Position numbers and translations under genes: made by a program. A stretch of DNA of 64,000 nucleotides. Origin: Paranoxybacillus sp035645275 (lineage in GTDB: Bacteria; Bacillota; Bacilli; Bacillales; Anoxybacillaceae). Within the stretch, counting starts at the first letter, position 1. Every line of letters begins with the position of its first letter. Shown piece after piece: positions 42,414 to 50,637 of the stretch. Below the pieces are notes generated by a model, which saw only the letters and a list, made by a program, of their open reading frames with translations, had not been told where the DNA came from and did not search any database. The stretch lies in contig DASQMX010000031.1 in the NCBI GenBank assembly GCA_035645275.1, positions 588,661 through 652,660 of the forward strand. Direction: 5' to 3'.

Positions 42414-43802
42414 ATGCAACTTACACGAACTACTTCGCTCTTTCTATTATCTAGCATGATGGGAATCATCTTTTACGGTTTATTTATCGTCAAAGCAGAA
42501 CCACATATTCCGTTATTAAGTAGTTTAATTGTTCTAGCCTTATTTGCTAGAGTGAAAGGCATGAAATGGGATGAACTTGAGGAAGGAATACTAAGCGGCT
42601 TACGAGATAGTTTAAAGCCAATCATTATATTAGCGCTCATTGGCATGTTAATTGCAACCTGGATGGTAAGCGGAACGATTCCGACGGTTTTATATTATGG
42701 CATTCAATGGATTGACCCAACGTTTGTGTTAATGAGTTCTTTGTTCCTTACGACTCTCACATCGATATTGACTGGAAGTTCCTTCACAGCCATTAGCACG
42801 GTTGGCGTAGCCATGATGGGAATTGCTCTTGCGTTTGACATCCATCCTGCGCTCGCTGCGGGTGCTGTTATTTGCGGAGCCATGTTTGGGGATAAAATGT
42901 CTCCTCTTTCAGATACGACTAACTTCGCTTCTGGAGTTGCGTCAGTCGACATTATCACACATGTTCGACATATGATGGGAACAACGATTCCAAGCTATGC
43001 ATTCACTTGTGTTTTATTTTTCTTATTTGAAAAAAACGTTTCATCAGCAGGAACCATTAAAGAACTTGAGAGTATCGTCACTTCATTGGAACAACAGTTT
43101 AATATTCATCTTCTCGCTCTCTTACCGCCAATTTTATTAGCGGTTTTAGCGATGCGCCGAACACCAACAATCATTTCCTTACTTGCAGGAATTTTCTCTG
43201 GTATAATCGTAGCGTTTTTCATCCAAGCGAATATGTCCGTTTCTGGAATCATGACGGTTATTCAACATGGACCTTCGTTTGAAACAGGAAATGAACTTGT
43301 CGATAAAATTGTCAATCGCGGCGGACTTCAATCAATGATGTGGGCCATTTCTCTTATTATGATTGCGTTCTCCTTAAGCGGGGTGATGAATAAAATTGGA
43401 CTGATTGATGCACTTCTTTCCGGCTTAGCAAAAAAAGTACATTCACGCGGCCGGCTTGTGTCTGCTACAGTGGCCAGTTCAATTAGTGTCAATCTTCTCA
43501 CCGGGGAGCAATATCTTTCTATTTTACTGCCAGGACAATCGTTTCGAACACTCTATGACAACATGAACGTCGAACGAAAAACATTAGCGCGGACATTGGA
43601 AGACGCAGGAACGCTAGTAAACCCTCTTGTTCCTTGGGGAGTCAGCGGGGCGTTTTTCTCCAGCACACTAGGCGTGGATGTGATTGAATACATCCCTTAC
43701 GCATTCTTCTTATATTTGTCACCACTGTTCTCTATCTTACTTGCTTATTTGCCAAAGAAAAATGGAGCGAAAAAAGATACATTAACCAATACTGCTGCTT
43801 AA
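42414..43802 (+). CDS. nhaC: Na+/H+ antiporter NhaC
   Basis: A 462-residue antiporter of the NhaC family, with about eleven to twelve helices. GAMFGDKMSPLSDTTNFASG is the conserved membrane core with acidic residues. B. subtilis NhaC (YheL) lies in the same yhe neighbourhood. GAAGGGAG precedes the ATG. It should expel Na+ in exchange for protons. The repeat array upstream may control it. Confidence 0.92.
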   Translation: MQLTRTTSLFLLSSMMGIIFYGLFIVKAEPHIPLLSSLIVLALFARVKGMKWDELEEGILSGLRDSLKPIIILALIGMLIATWMVSGTIPTVLYYGIQWIDPTFVLMSSLFLTTLTSILTGSSFTAISTVGVAMMGIALAFDIHPALAAGAVICGAMFGDKMSPLSDTTNFASGVASVDIITHVRHMMGTTIPSYAFTCVLFFLFEKNVSSAGTIKELESIVTSLEQQFNIHLLALLPPILLAVLAMRRTPTIISLLAGIFSGIIVAFFIQANMSVSGIMTVIQHGPSFETGNELVDKIVNRGGLQSMMWAISLIMIAFSLSGVMNKIGLIDALLSGLAKKVHSRGRLVSATVASSISVNLLTGEQYLSILLPGQSFRTLYDNMNVERKTLARTLEDAGTLVNPLVPWGVSGAFFSSTLGVDVIEYIPYAFFLYLSPLFSILLAYLPKKNGAKKDTLTNTAA

Positions 43803-43805
43803 GAA

Positions 43806-43836
43806 GGGAAACATTGCTTGTTTCCCTCTCATTTTG
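43806..43836 (+). terminator. Terminator of nhaC
   Basis: GGGAAAC/GTTTCCC stem (43806-43812, 43820-43826), then TCTCATTTTG. Confidence 0.7.
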
Positions 43837-43877
43837 TATTATAGATAAAGCAAACTATGATTAATGGAGTTGAGAAC

Positions 43878-45062
43878 GTGGCAAAAGTTTTTTTGAAACG
43901 GAAGCGAAAAAAACGGCTCGAACAAGGCCATCCTTGGGTATTCCAAAGCGAAGTTGATTATATTGAGGGAGATTTTGAACCGGGAGACTTCGTTGATGTA
44001 TATAACCATCAAAATTACTTTTTAGCGAAGGGCTACATCAATCCAAAATCGCAAATGATCGTCCGCATTCTTACACAAAATCCGGAAGAAGAATTAAACG
44101 AGCAATTTTTTATCGAACGAATTCGCAAAGCTTGGGCTTATCGCGAACGAATGATTCCAGGCGTTCGTTCATGCCGCGCAATTTATGGGGAAGCAGACTT
44201 TTTGCCGGGATTGATTGTTGATAAATACGAAGACATCTTAGTCGTGCAAATTCTTTCTCTCGGTATGGAAAAACGAAAAGATTGGATTTTAAAAGGATTG
44301 CTTGAAGTGTTTAATCCGAAAGCCATTTACTTGCGCAACGACGTATATGTTCGCGAACTAGAAGGATTGGAACAGGAAAAAGGATTTTGGTACGGTAAGT
44401 CTGAAACAGAGGTACTTATTGAAGAAAACGGCGTTAAATATATTGTTGATATTGAAAACGGGCAAAAAACAGGGTTTTTCTTTGATCAACGCCAAAACCG
44501 TGCTGCTATTAAACCGCTTATTGACAAAAACACAACTGTACTTGACTGCTTTACACATACAGGATCCTTTATGTTAAATGCTTGCCTATACGGCGCTAAG
44601 CATGTGACCGCTGTCGATATTTCCGAACACGCTATCGAAACGGCAAAGCGAAATGCGGCTTTAAATGGTTTTACCAATGTCGACTTTGTCGTTGCTAATG
44701 CGTTTGACTACTTACGCGAATGTGTACAACAAGGAAAGAAATGGGATGTTGTCATCATTGACCCACCTGCTTTTGCGAAATCCGCTCATGCTGTTCCAAA
44801 AGCGCTAGCTGGATATAAAGACATTAATTTAAACGGCTTAAAGCTTGTTAAAGACGGCGGATTCTTTGTCACAGCAAGTTGTTCGTATCACGTACACGCG
44901 GACATGTTCCAAGCGATGATTGAAGATGCCGCATTTGATGCGAAAAAAATCTTGCGGCAAATTCATTGGAGCGGCGCAGGCTACGATCATCCAAAACTTC
45001 TTGCCGCGGATGAAGGCGACTACTTAAAATTTGCGATATATGAAGTGCATTCACGCAGATAA
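43878..45062 (+). CDS. rlmQ: 23S rRNA methyltransferase of the RlmI/YwbD (RlmQ) type
   Basis: A 394-residue class I SAM methyltransferase with N-terminal PUA domain (about 1-75), a middle beta domain and a C-terminal Rossmann fold (VLDCFTHTGSFMLNACLYGA; VDISEHAIETAKRN; IIDPPAFAKS). B. subtilis YwbD of this type is reported to make m7G in 23S rRNA (RlmQ); that the orthologue does the same is inference. GTG 43878 has GGAG eight bases upstream. Its stop codon runs into palindromic copy 7. Confidence 0.85.
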   Translation: MAKVFLKRKRKKRLEQGHPWVFQSEVDYIEGDFEPGDFVDVYNHQNYFLAKGYINPKSQMIVRILTQNPEEELNEQFFIERIRKAWAYRERMIPGVRSCRAIYGEADFLPGLIVDKYEDILVVQILSLGMEKRKDWILKGLLEVFNPKAIYLRNDVYVRELEGLEQEKGFWYGKSETEVLIEENGVKYIVDIENGQKTGFFFDQRQNRAAIKPLIDKNTTVLDCFTHTGSFMLNACLYGAKHVTAVDISEHAIETAKRNAALNGFTNVDFVVANAFDYLRECVQQGKKWDVVIIDPPAFAKSAHAVPKALAGYKDINLNGLKLVKDGGFFVTASCSYHVHADMFQAMIEDAAFDAKKILRQIHWSGAGYDHPKLLAADEGDYLKFAIYEVHSRR

Positions 45063-45170
45063 GAGGCTGACCGATAAGTGTCTGACCTCACGCACAATCC
45101 ACAATATATAAGTCATTTGTGATATATTGTGATTGCGTGGTCGGACACTTTGTTTTAGATCAGCCTCTTT
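45061..45170. repeat. Palindromic intergenic element, copy 7
   Basis: Outer arms AAGAGGCTGA/TCAGCCTCTT, inner AAGTGTCTGACCTCACGCA/TGCGTGGTCGGACACTT, centre ACAATATATAA/ATATATTGT. It begins inside the rlmQ stop codon (TAA shares AA with AAGAGG) and ends five bases before the convergent bstA stop. Confidence 0.9.
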
Positions 45171-45174
45171 CTTG

Positions 45175-45699
45175 TTACCATCCCTTCTGCAACCGCAAAT
45201 TTTGAATATGTGCCACATGATGGTTTCCATGCCAAGCGTACATCGCCACGCATGTATACAAATCCATCGTCGTTTTTAGTGCCGGATGATAAAGCTTGCG
45301 CTGAAACTGTTCCGGCTCTAACGATTCAAGCAAAGCTCCCCAACGCTCATGAAGCCCTTCTAATAATTTAAGAGACGCTTCAATTGGAAAAGAACTAGCC
45401 TCAGCCGTTTCCGCCCAGTCGTTCTCTTCAAAAGGTTTTACGGTAGGAAGATCTTCCGTGATAATAAGCTTCGTGCGAATAAACGCGTTCATATGGGCAT
45501 CTGCCAGATGATGAACAACTTGAGAAATCGTCCATCCACCTTCACGGTAAGGAGTGTTTAATTGTTCCTCATCAAGACCACTCACAGCTTCACGCAATCT
45601 CTTTGGCAATGCTTTAATTTCCTCAATCCAGTTTCTCACATCTTGTTCATTGAAAGATTGTGGTATTTCAAGTTTACCAATAGGGTAACGAACATCCAT
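45175..45699 (-). CDS. bstA: DinB/YfiT-family metal-dependent transferase (BstA type)
   Basis: A 174-residue four-helix protein of the DinB superfamily, closely following YfiT/BstA, a bacillithiol S-transferase. The three metal-binding His lie in VVHHLADAHMN and AWHGNHHVAHI. I chose ATG 45699 (MDVRYPIGK), eight bases after GGAGG, over an ATG six codons upstream. It probably joins bacillithiol to electrophiles, which is family knowledge only. Confidence 0.88.
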   Translation of the reverse strand: MDVRYPIGKLEIPQSFNEQDVRNWIEEIKALPKRLREAVSGLDEEQLNTPYREGGWTISQVVHHLADAHMNAFIRTKLIITEDLPTVKPFEENDWAETAEASSFPIEASLKLLEGLHERWGALLESLEPEQFQRKLYHPALKTTMDLYTCVAMYAWHGNHHVAHIQNLRLQKGW

Positions 45700-45914
45700 G
45701 ATCACAGCCTCCTTCATTTAATTCCCCCTCTAAACATATTCACCAAACATCATAAAATTCCTATCTCAACATTGCGTTCAAGAATGTCGAGCATTTACAG
45801 CGATGTAAACTTGGACTATGCCCAATTCAATAAAGTAGAAACATAATTGTTTTTTCTAATTTATGGTAAAATATAAATATATCAAATTTTAATCCATTTA
45901 AGTAGGTGAATACG

Positions 45915-47154
45915 GTGAAAAACAAAAACTTTCAATTACTATGGTACGGGCAAACGATTTCCTTGTTTGGTTCACAAATTTCTATGATCGCGATCCCGCT
46001 TACCGCGGTCACCATTTTGAATGCAACCTCCTTTCAAATGGGAATTCTTCAAGCACTTCATTCATTGCCGTTCTTCTTATTTAGCTTATTTGTCGGTGTA
46101 TGGATTGACCGCACCAAAAGAAAGCCGTTTTTACTGTATACAAACGTGATATCTGCCGCTCTTCTGTTAACAATCCCATTTCTGTATTTTTTTTGGTATA
46201 TTAAATATTTATCATTTGTACGTTGTTATTTTTTTAACAGCTACAACAAGTATGATTTTTGAACTGGCTTATTTATCGTACATACCATCCGTTGTTCCAA
46301 CCAATCATCTTGCTGCAGCTAATAGCAAACTAGAAGCAAGCCGTTCTATCTCAAGTATTGCCGGCCCTTCCCTTGCTGGTGGACTTATCGCTATATTAAC
46401 TGCTCCTTTTGCTACCATCATAGACGCTATTAGTTTTTTAATTTCTACTATTCTCATTCATTTTGTTAACAGTGATGAACAAATTCATCCGACTAACAAT
46501 AAAAACATCTTTAAAGCCATAAAAGAAGGCTTAGCGATCATTTTAAAAGAACCGATTTTCAAATCGATTACATTTAGCACCGCCATTTTGAATTTTTGCG
46601 GCAGTGCGTTTGGAGCTGTGTACATCTTGTATGTAGTCAACTTCTTAGGGATTTCCTCATTTTCTCTCGGCTTAATTTTAGGCTTGGGAAGCGTTGGGGC
46701 ATTGCTCGGCTCATTTATTACAAATAAGTTCATTCAATCGTTAGGAATTGGGAAAACGTTAATGGTTTCTTGTATTTTTATTTTGTTCGGTTCCATCATC
46801 GTCCCTCTCATCCCTGCTCAAGTAAACCCATACACCAAATTGATCTTGCTTTGTTTCGGACAATTACTGTCTAGTATCGGCAGCACCGTTTACTTCATTA
46901 CTCAAGTCAGCCTTAGACAAACTATCACTCCAAATCATTTATTGGGAAGAGTAAACGCAAGCAACCGGTTTATATCAAGGGGATTTATGCCAATTGGGGC
47001 ATTTTCCGGAGGCATATTAGGGAGTTGGATAAGCATAAAGCTAACGTTACTCATCTTTGGTTTTGGATTCATATTATCTGCCATCATACTACTTCTATCT
47101 CCAGTAGCAAAACTGAAAGAAATGACTGAAGGATATAAAATAGCTACTAATTGA
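45915..47154 (+). pseudogene. MFS drug-efflux type transporter with a frameshift
   Basis: The two halves of one MFS permease lie in different frames. Part one (from GTG 45915) covers the first helices (KNKNFQLLWYGQTISLFGSQ, VGVWIDRTKRK), and part two resumes at about 46197 and runs to 47154 with the remaining helices. The break is at a run of eight T (46187-46194); with seven T the frame continues as LYFFGILNIYHLYVVIFLTA. Together about 412 residues, like macrolide-type MFS exporters. It could be a real pseudogene, a phase-variable tract, or a sequencing error. Confidence 0.85.
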
Positions 47155-47160
47155 AATGAA

Positions 47161-47281
47161 AGAGGCTGCCCCTCAAGTAAAGTGTCAGACCCCACAGCAC
47201 AATATACAGGACATAACATTGAATCAATGCACTCTATATTGTGAAATGAGTGTGAGGTCAGACACCGACGGGGCAGCCCCT
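47161..47281. repeat. Palindromic intergenic element, copy 8 (inverted)
   Basis: Outer arms GGCTGCCCC/GGGGCAGCC are perfect and unlike those of other copies; inner arms AGTGTCAGACC/GGTCAGACAC differ at one pair; centre CACAATATA/TATATTGTG. The polarity is opposite to most copies. It fills the space between the convergent MFS gene and malL. Confidence 0.9.
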
Positions 47282-47282
47282 T

Positions 47283-48947
47283 CTATTTCAACAAATACAC
47301 ACGCGCCTCGTATGGCTTCAGCTTAAAGCGTGTCGCATTTTTGTGCGGCTTTACATCATAGTTTTGCAGCACTAAATGTTCAGAAGACAATTTAATGCCT
47401 TCATAGCGATAAAGAGCCGGTTTATCCGTCATATTGACAATAATCACTGCTTTTTCGTTTCCAAGTGTTCTTGTGTATGCGTAAATCGCTTTATCTTTTT
47501 CTAAAATTAAATCATATGTTCCATAAATAAAAACTTCATTTTCCTTACGAAGGCGAATCATTTTTTTATAGAAGTTTAGAACAGAGTTAGGGTCTTTTAA
47601 TTGTTTTTCTACATTAATTTCTTTGTAGTTTTCATTCACGCCTATCCACGGGGTCCCAGTCGTAAAACCAGCATTTGCTTCCGCAGACCATTGCATCGGT
47701 GTGCGTGAATTGTCGCGCCCTTTTTTCCAAATAATTTTCATAATCTCTTCATGAGAACGTCCCTTTTCTGTTTCAATGCGGTAAAAATTTTTCATCGCTA
47801 CATCGTCATATTCATCAATGCTTTCAAAACGAACATTCGTCATACCAATCTCTTGTCCTTGATAAATAAACGGGGTTCCTTGCATAAGAAAATACATCGC
47901 CCCAAGCGCCTTCGCACTTTCCACAAGATATTCTTTGTCATTTCCCCAAGTCGAAACAGAGCGAGGCTGGTCGTGATTTTCAAGGAATAAAGCATTCCAG
48001 CCGCGGTTTTCTAATCCTTTTTGCCATTTTGTAAGCGTTCGCTTTAGACGGCGAACATCGACTCCGCCATCTGTTCCTTTTTCCCAAAGCCCTAAATGCT
48101 CAAATTGAAAAATCATATTAAAGATACCGTCTTTTTCACCAACCCATTCTTCCGCTTGTTCGATTTTTACCCCGTTCGCTTCACCGACTGTCATAATGTT
48201 ATAATGCGCAAACGTTTGCATTTTGAGCTCTTTTAAATAATCCATAATCCCTTCTTGGTTCATATGTCCATCGAAAGACGGAACATAGTCGAGCCCTTTC
48301 GGATTTGGCAAATCTGGTAGTCCTGGTTTTTTCTTAATATGTGAAATAGCATCGACGCGGAATCCATCGATTCCTTTATCTAACCACCAATTAATCATGT
48401 CATACAGGGCGCGGCGCACTTCTTCATTTTCCCAGTTTAAATCAGGTTGTTTCGTTGCGAACACATGCAGATAATATTGGTCTGTCTTTTCATCATATTC
48501 CCAAGCTGAGCCGCCGAAAATGCTTTCCCAGTTATTTGGCTCTTTTCCATCTTTTCCGTCACGCCAAATATACCAGTCACGCTTCGGATTATCTCTTGAT
48601 GAACGGGATTCAATAAACCATGGATGCTCATCGCTTGTATGGTTAATCACAAGGTCAAGAATGACTTTCATGCCGCGTTTATGAATTTCTTCAAGCAGCA
48701 AATCAAAATCTTCCATCGTTCCGAACTCTTCCATAATCGCCTGATAATCGCTAATATCATAGCCATTATCGGCATTTGGCGATTTATAAATCGGACAAAT
48801 CCATATGACATCGATTCCAAGGTCTTTTAAATAATCAAGCTTTTGCATAATTCCACGCAAATCGCCAATTCCATCACCGTTGGAATCCATAAAGCTCCTC
48901 GGATAAATTTGATAGGCAACAGCTTCTTTCCACCATGCTTTATTCAA
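47283..48947 (-). CDS. malL: GH13 alpha-glucosidase (exo-alpha-1,4/oligo-1,6 type)
   Basis: A 554-residue cytosolic GH13 enzyme. Ca2+ loop DSNGDGIGDLRG, nucleophile in GFRVDAISHI, acid/base Glu in TVGEANGV and LENHDQPRS are in place. In this subfamily the residue after the nucleophile Asp is Val in alpha-1,6-specific enzymes and a smaller residue in alpha-1,4 enzymes; here it is Ala, which favours maltose-type substrates. There is no signal peptide. A cre site lies in the leader. The symbol follows B. subtilis; the Geobacillus exo-alpha-1,4-glucosidase is the closest in sequence that I recall. Confidence 0.9.
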   Translation of the reverse strand: MNKAWWKEAVAYQIYPRSFMDSNGDGIGDLRGIMQKLDYLKDLGIDVIWICPIYKSPNADNGYDISDYQAIMEEFGTMEDFDLLLEEIHKRGMKVILDLVINHTSDEHPWFIESRSSRDNPKRDWYIWRDGKDGKEPNNWESIFGGSAWEYDEKTDQYYLHVFATKQPDLNWENEEVRRALYDMINWWLDKGIDGFRVDAISHIKKKPGLPDLPNPKGLDYVPSFDGHMNQEGIMDYLKELKMQTFAHYNIMTVGEANGVKIEQAEEWVGEKDGIFNMIFQFEHLGLWEKGTDGGVDVRRLKRTLTKWQKGLENRGWNALFLENHDQPRSVSTWGNDKEYLVESAKALGAMYFLMQGTPFIYQGQEIGMTNVRFESIDEYDDVAMKNFYRIETEKGRSHEEIMKIIWKKGRDNSRTPMQWSAEANAGFTTGTPWIGVNENYKEINVEKQLKDPNSVLNFYKKMIRLRKENEVFIYGTYDLILEKDKAIYAYTRTLGNEKAVIIVNMTDKPALYRYEGIKLSSEHLVLQNYDVKPHKNATRFKLKPYEARVYLLK

Positions 48948-48985
48948 GGCTGTATCCTCCTCTTCTCATGCACTTATATTAAATA

Positions 48986-48999
48986 TTAAACCGCTTTCA
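48986..48999 (-). promoter_or_regulatory. cre site (CcpA operator) ahead of malL
   Basis: TGAAAGCGGTTTAA on the minus strand fits the consensus TGWnAnCGnTnWCA except at one position. It lies 39-52 bases upstream of the malL ATG, just after a TATAAT (forward ATTATA near 49011), as a repression site would. The remaining intergenic bases to 49272 show only a weak inverted repeat. Confidence 0.65.
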
Positions 49000-49272
49000 A
49001 AATAATGCATTATAATTTAAACCTATACACTATACCATGTTAATATACTATGTGTTTTGTTTAAAGAAAAAATTTGCATTTCTATAAAAATTTCACGAAT
49101 CAATATGTTCCACAACATATAAGTCCACAAAAAGTCCACCCTTTTATCGTCACGAAACCATACCATTTTTCAAAGGGTAGACTCTTTCATGATTTCAAAT
49201 ATGCGAGATGAGCGAAAATACCGCTTCCATTCACTTTCACCATTGCATCTCAAAAAATTATTGATCTCACTT

Positions 49273-50196
49273 TTAATTGCGAATTTGACTTTGCTCATAA
49301 ATTTTCAAGTTATGATAAACAGCTTTTAAAATCGGTGCCTCAATTTGATATTCTTTTGCAAGCTGCAATAAATAACCTTGAAGATGGTCCGCTTCCACCA
49401 TATATCCTTTTTCCATATCGCGCTGCATCGAAGATTTCATTTCCGGCATCATTTTGTTCATTTGCGCCAGCTGCTTTGCTTCAATTTGTTCGTCAATCGG
49501 CGCCCCATGCGCCCGAATAATACTCGCGATTTCTTTTAACAGCGATAAAAGAATTTCTTGACCATACTCCCCGTCACGAATCGGCCCAATAGGAGCACGG
49601 AATAATGTCGTTACCCCGGACATTGTCGCAATAAATAAATATTTATGCCACATATCTGTTACAATGTGTTCGCTTAAACGAAAGCGTGCATTACAATTCG
49701 AAAACAATTGTTCAAGCGCTTTTATCCGTTCTGTTATTTCTCCCGACCATTCACCAAATTTTACGTCATGAGATGCACTTGTTTGAATAATTGTTCCTTG
49801 AGCATCTAACGTCGTTTCGATAAAGCAGAGGCCGCCTAATACGTTGTCTCGCCCAAATTCTCTCCAAAGCACATCCATATGCGCCATCCCGTTTAACAAA
49901 GGTAAAACGAGCGTCTTCTCCCCGACATATGGCTTTACATCGCGAATCGCTTCCGGCAAATGATATGCTTTATTGGAAAAGATGACAACATCAAAATCGT
50001 CCGCTTTTTCACCTGTCTGCAATGTTTTTGGCGATAAAACCACATCTCCATGGATGCTTTTAATGACTAATCCTCGTTCTTGTAGTTGCTTCTTCCGTCT
50101 TTCACGGACAAGAAATGTCACATCAACCCCTTTTTCAAGTAACCGTCCTCCGAAATAACCGCCGACAGCACCGGCTCCAACTACTAATACTTTCAT
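49273..50196 (-). CDS. panE: 2-dehydropantoate 2-reductase (PanE/ApbA family)
   Basis: A 307-residue NADPH-dependent ketopantoate reductase that supplies pantoate for coenzyme A. N-terminal GAGAVGGYFGGRLLEKG binds NADPH; SNKAYHLPEA carries the catalytic Lys; the C-terminal domain follows. I chose the second of two adjacent ATG codons, six bases after GGGGGA. Bacilli often hold two PanE-like proteins, so the exact keto acid is not certain. Confidence 0.85.
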   Translation of the reverse strand: MKVLVVGAGAVGGYFGGRLLEKGVDVTFLVRERRKKQLQERGLVIKSIHGDVVLSPKTLQTGEKADDFDVVIFSNKAYHLPEAIRDVKPYVGEKTLVLPLLNGMAHMDVLWREFGRDNVLGGLCFIETTLDAQGTIIQTSASHDVKFGEWSGEITERIKALEQLFSNCNARFRLSEHIVTDMWHKYLFIATMSGVTTLFRAPIGPIRDGEYGQEILLSLLKEIASIIRAHGAPIDEQIEAKQLAQMNKMMPEMKSSMQRDMEKGYMVEADHLQGYLLQLAKEYQIEAPILKAVYHNLKIYEQSQIRN

Positions 50197-50280
50197 CATT
50201 GATCCCCCTTATGTTTTACTTAATTGATTTACATAACCATTAATAACAAGAGGCTGTAACACGACAAAGCGTAACAAAAA

Positions 50281-50369
50281 AACAAAAGCTGGATTGCCAA
50301 GTGCCAAAGCCATTACCGATCAAGAAATCGCTAACGAAATGAATGCAAGTAACAACAAAAAAGCCTAAA
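50281..50369 (+). pseudogene. Possible small-gene remnant
   Basis: An open stretch without a good start codon encodes KAGLPSAKAITDQEIANEMN then ASNNKKA and a stop. The composition (Asn, Ala, Lys, Glu) resembles small spore proteins, but no ribosome site or ATG precedes it. It may be a decayed gene. Confidence 0.3.
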
Positions 50370-50395
50370 AATCGCGGCCATATTGATGTAAAGAG

Positions 50396-50426
50396 AAAAA
50401 GGGGGATTTTAGATGTCCCCCTTTTT
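50396..50426. terminator. Terminator of cstA-ybdD
   Basis: Perfect stem AAAAAGGGGGA/TCCCCCTTTTT (50396-50406, 50416-50426), with runs of T on either strand. Confidence 0.85.
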
Positions 50427-50433
50427 CATTCAT

Positions 50434-50637
50434 TTAACAACAACGGGACACTTTCCCGCCTTTTCCGTTATATCTCGCCTCTTGCGCTTCACAGAAAAAT
50501 TGTTTCCGTGACTTGATTGGCTCGCCTGGATGATGAGTTTTCATATGCTCTACATATTTTTCATAATTGGGCACACCGACAAGCAAATCAATAAATTGTT
50601 TGCGGTGTTTTTTAATCGCTGATAAGAGATTACGCAT
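50434..50637 (-). CDS. ybdD: YbdD/YjiX-family CstA-associated small protein
   Basis: A 67-residue protein of the YbdD/YjiX family that nearly always follows CstA-type transporters. PNYEKYVEHMKTHHPGEPI and the FCEAQEARYNGKGGKVSRCC end are the family form. ATG 50637, eight or nine bases after GGAG, overlaps the end of cstA by eight bases. It probably works with the transporter. Confidence 0.85.
   Translation of the reverse strand: MRNLLSAIKKHRKQFIDLLVGVPNYEKYVEHMKTHHPGEPIKSRKQFFCEAQEARYNGKGGKVSRCC

Noticed and set aside
49130..49190. Imperfect inverted repeat AAAGTCCACCCTTT/AAAGGGTAGACTCTTT as a terminator or operator
   Set aside because: Mismatched arms with a long loop and no T-run at the right place; no function can be argued.
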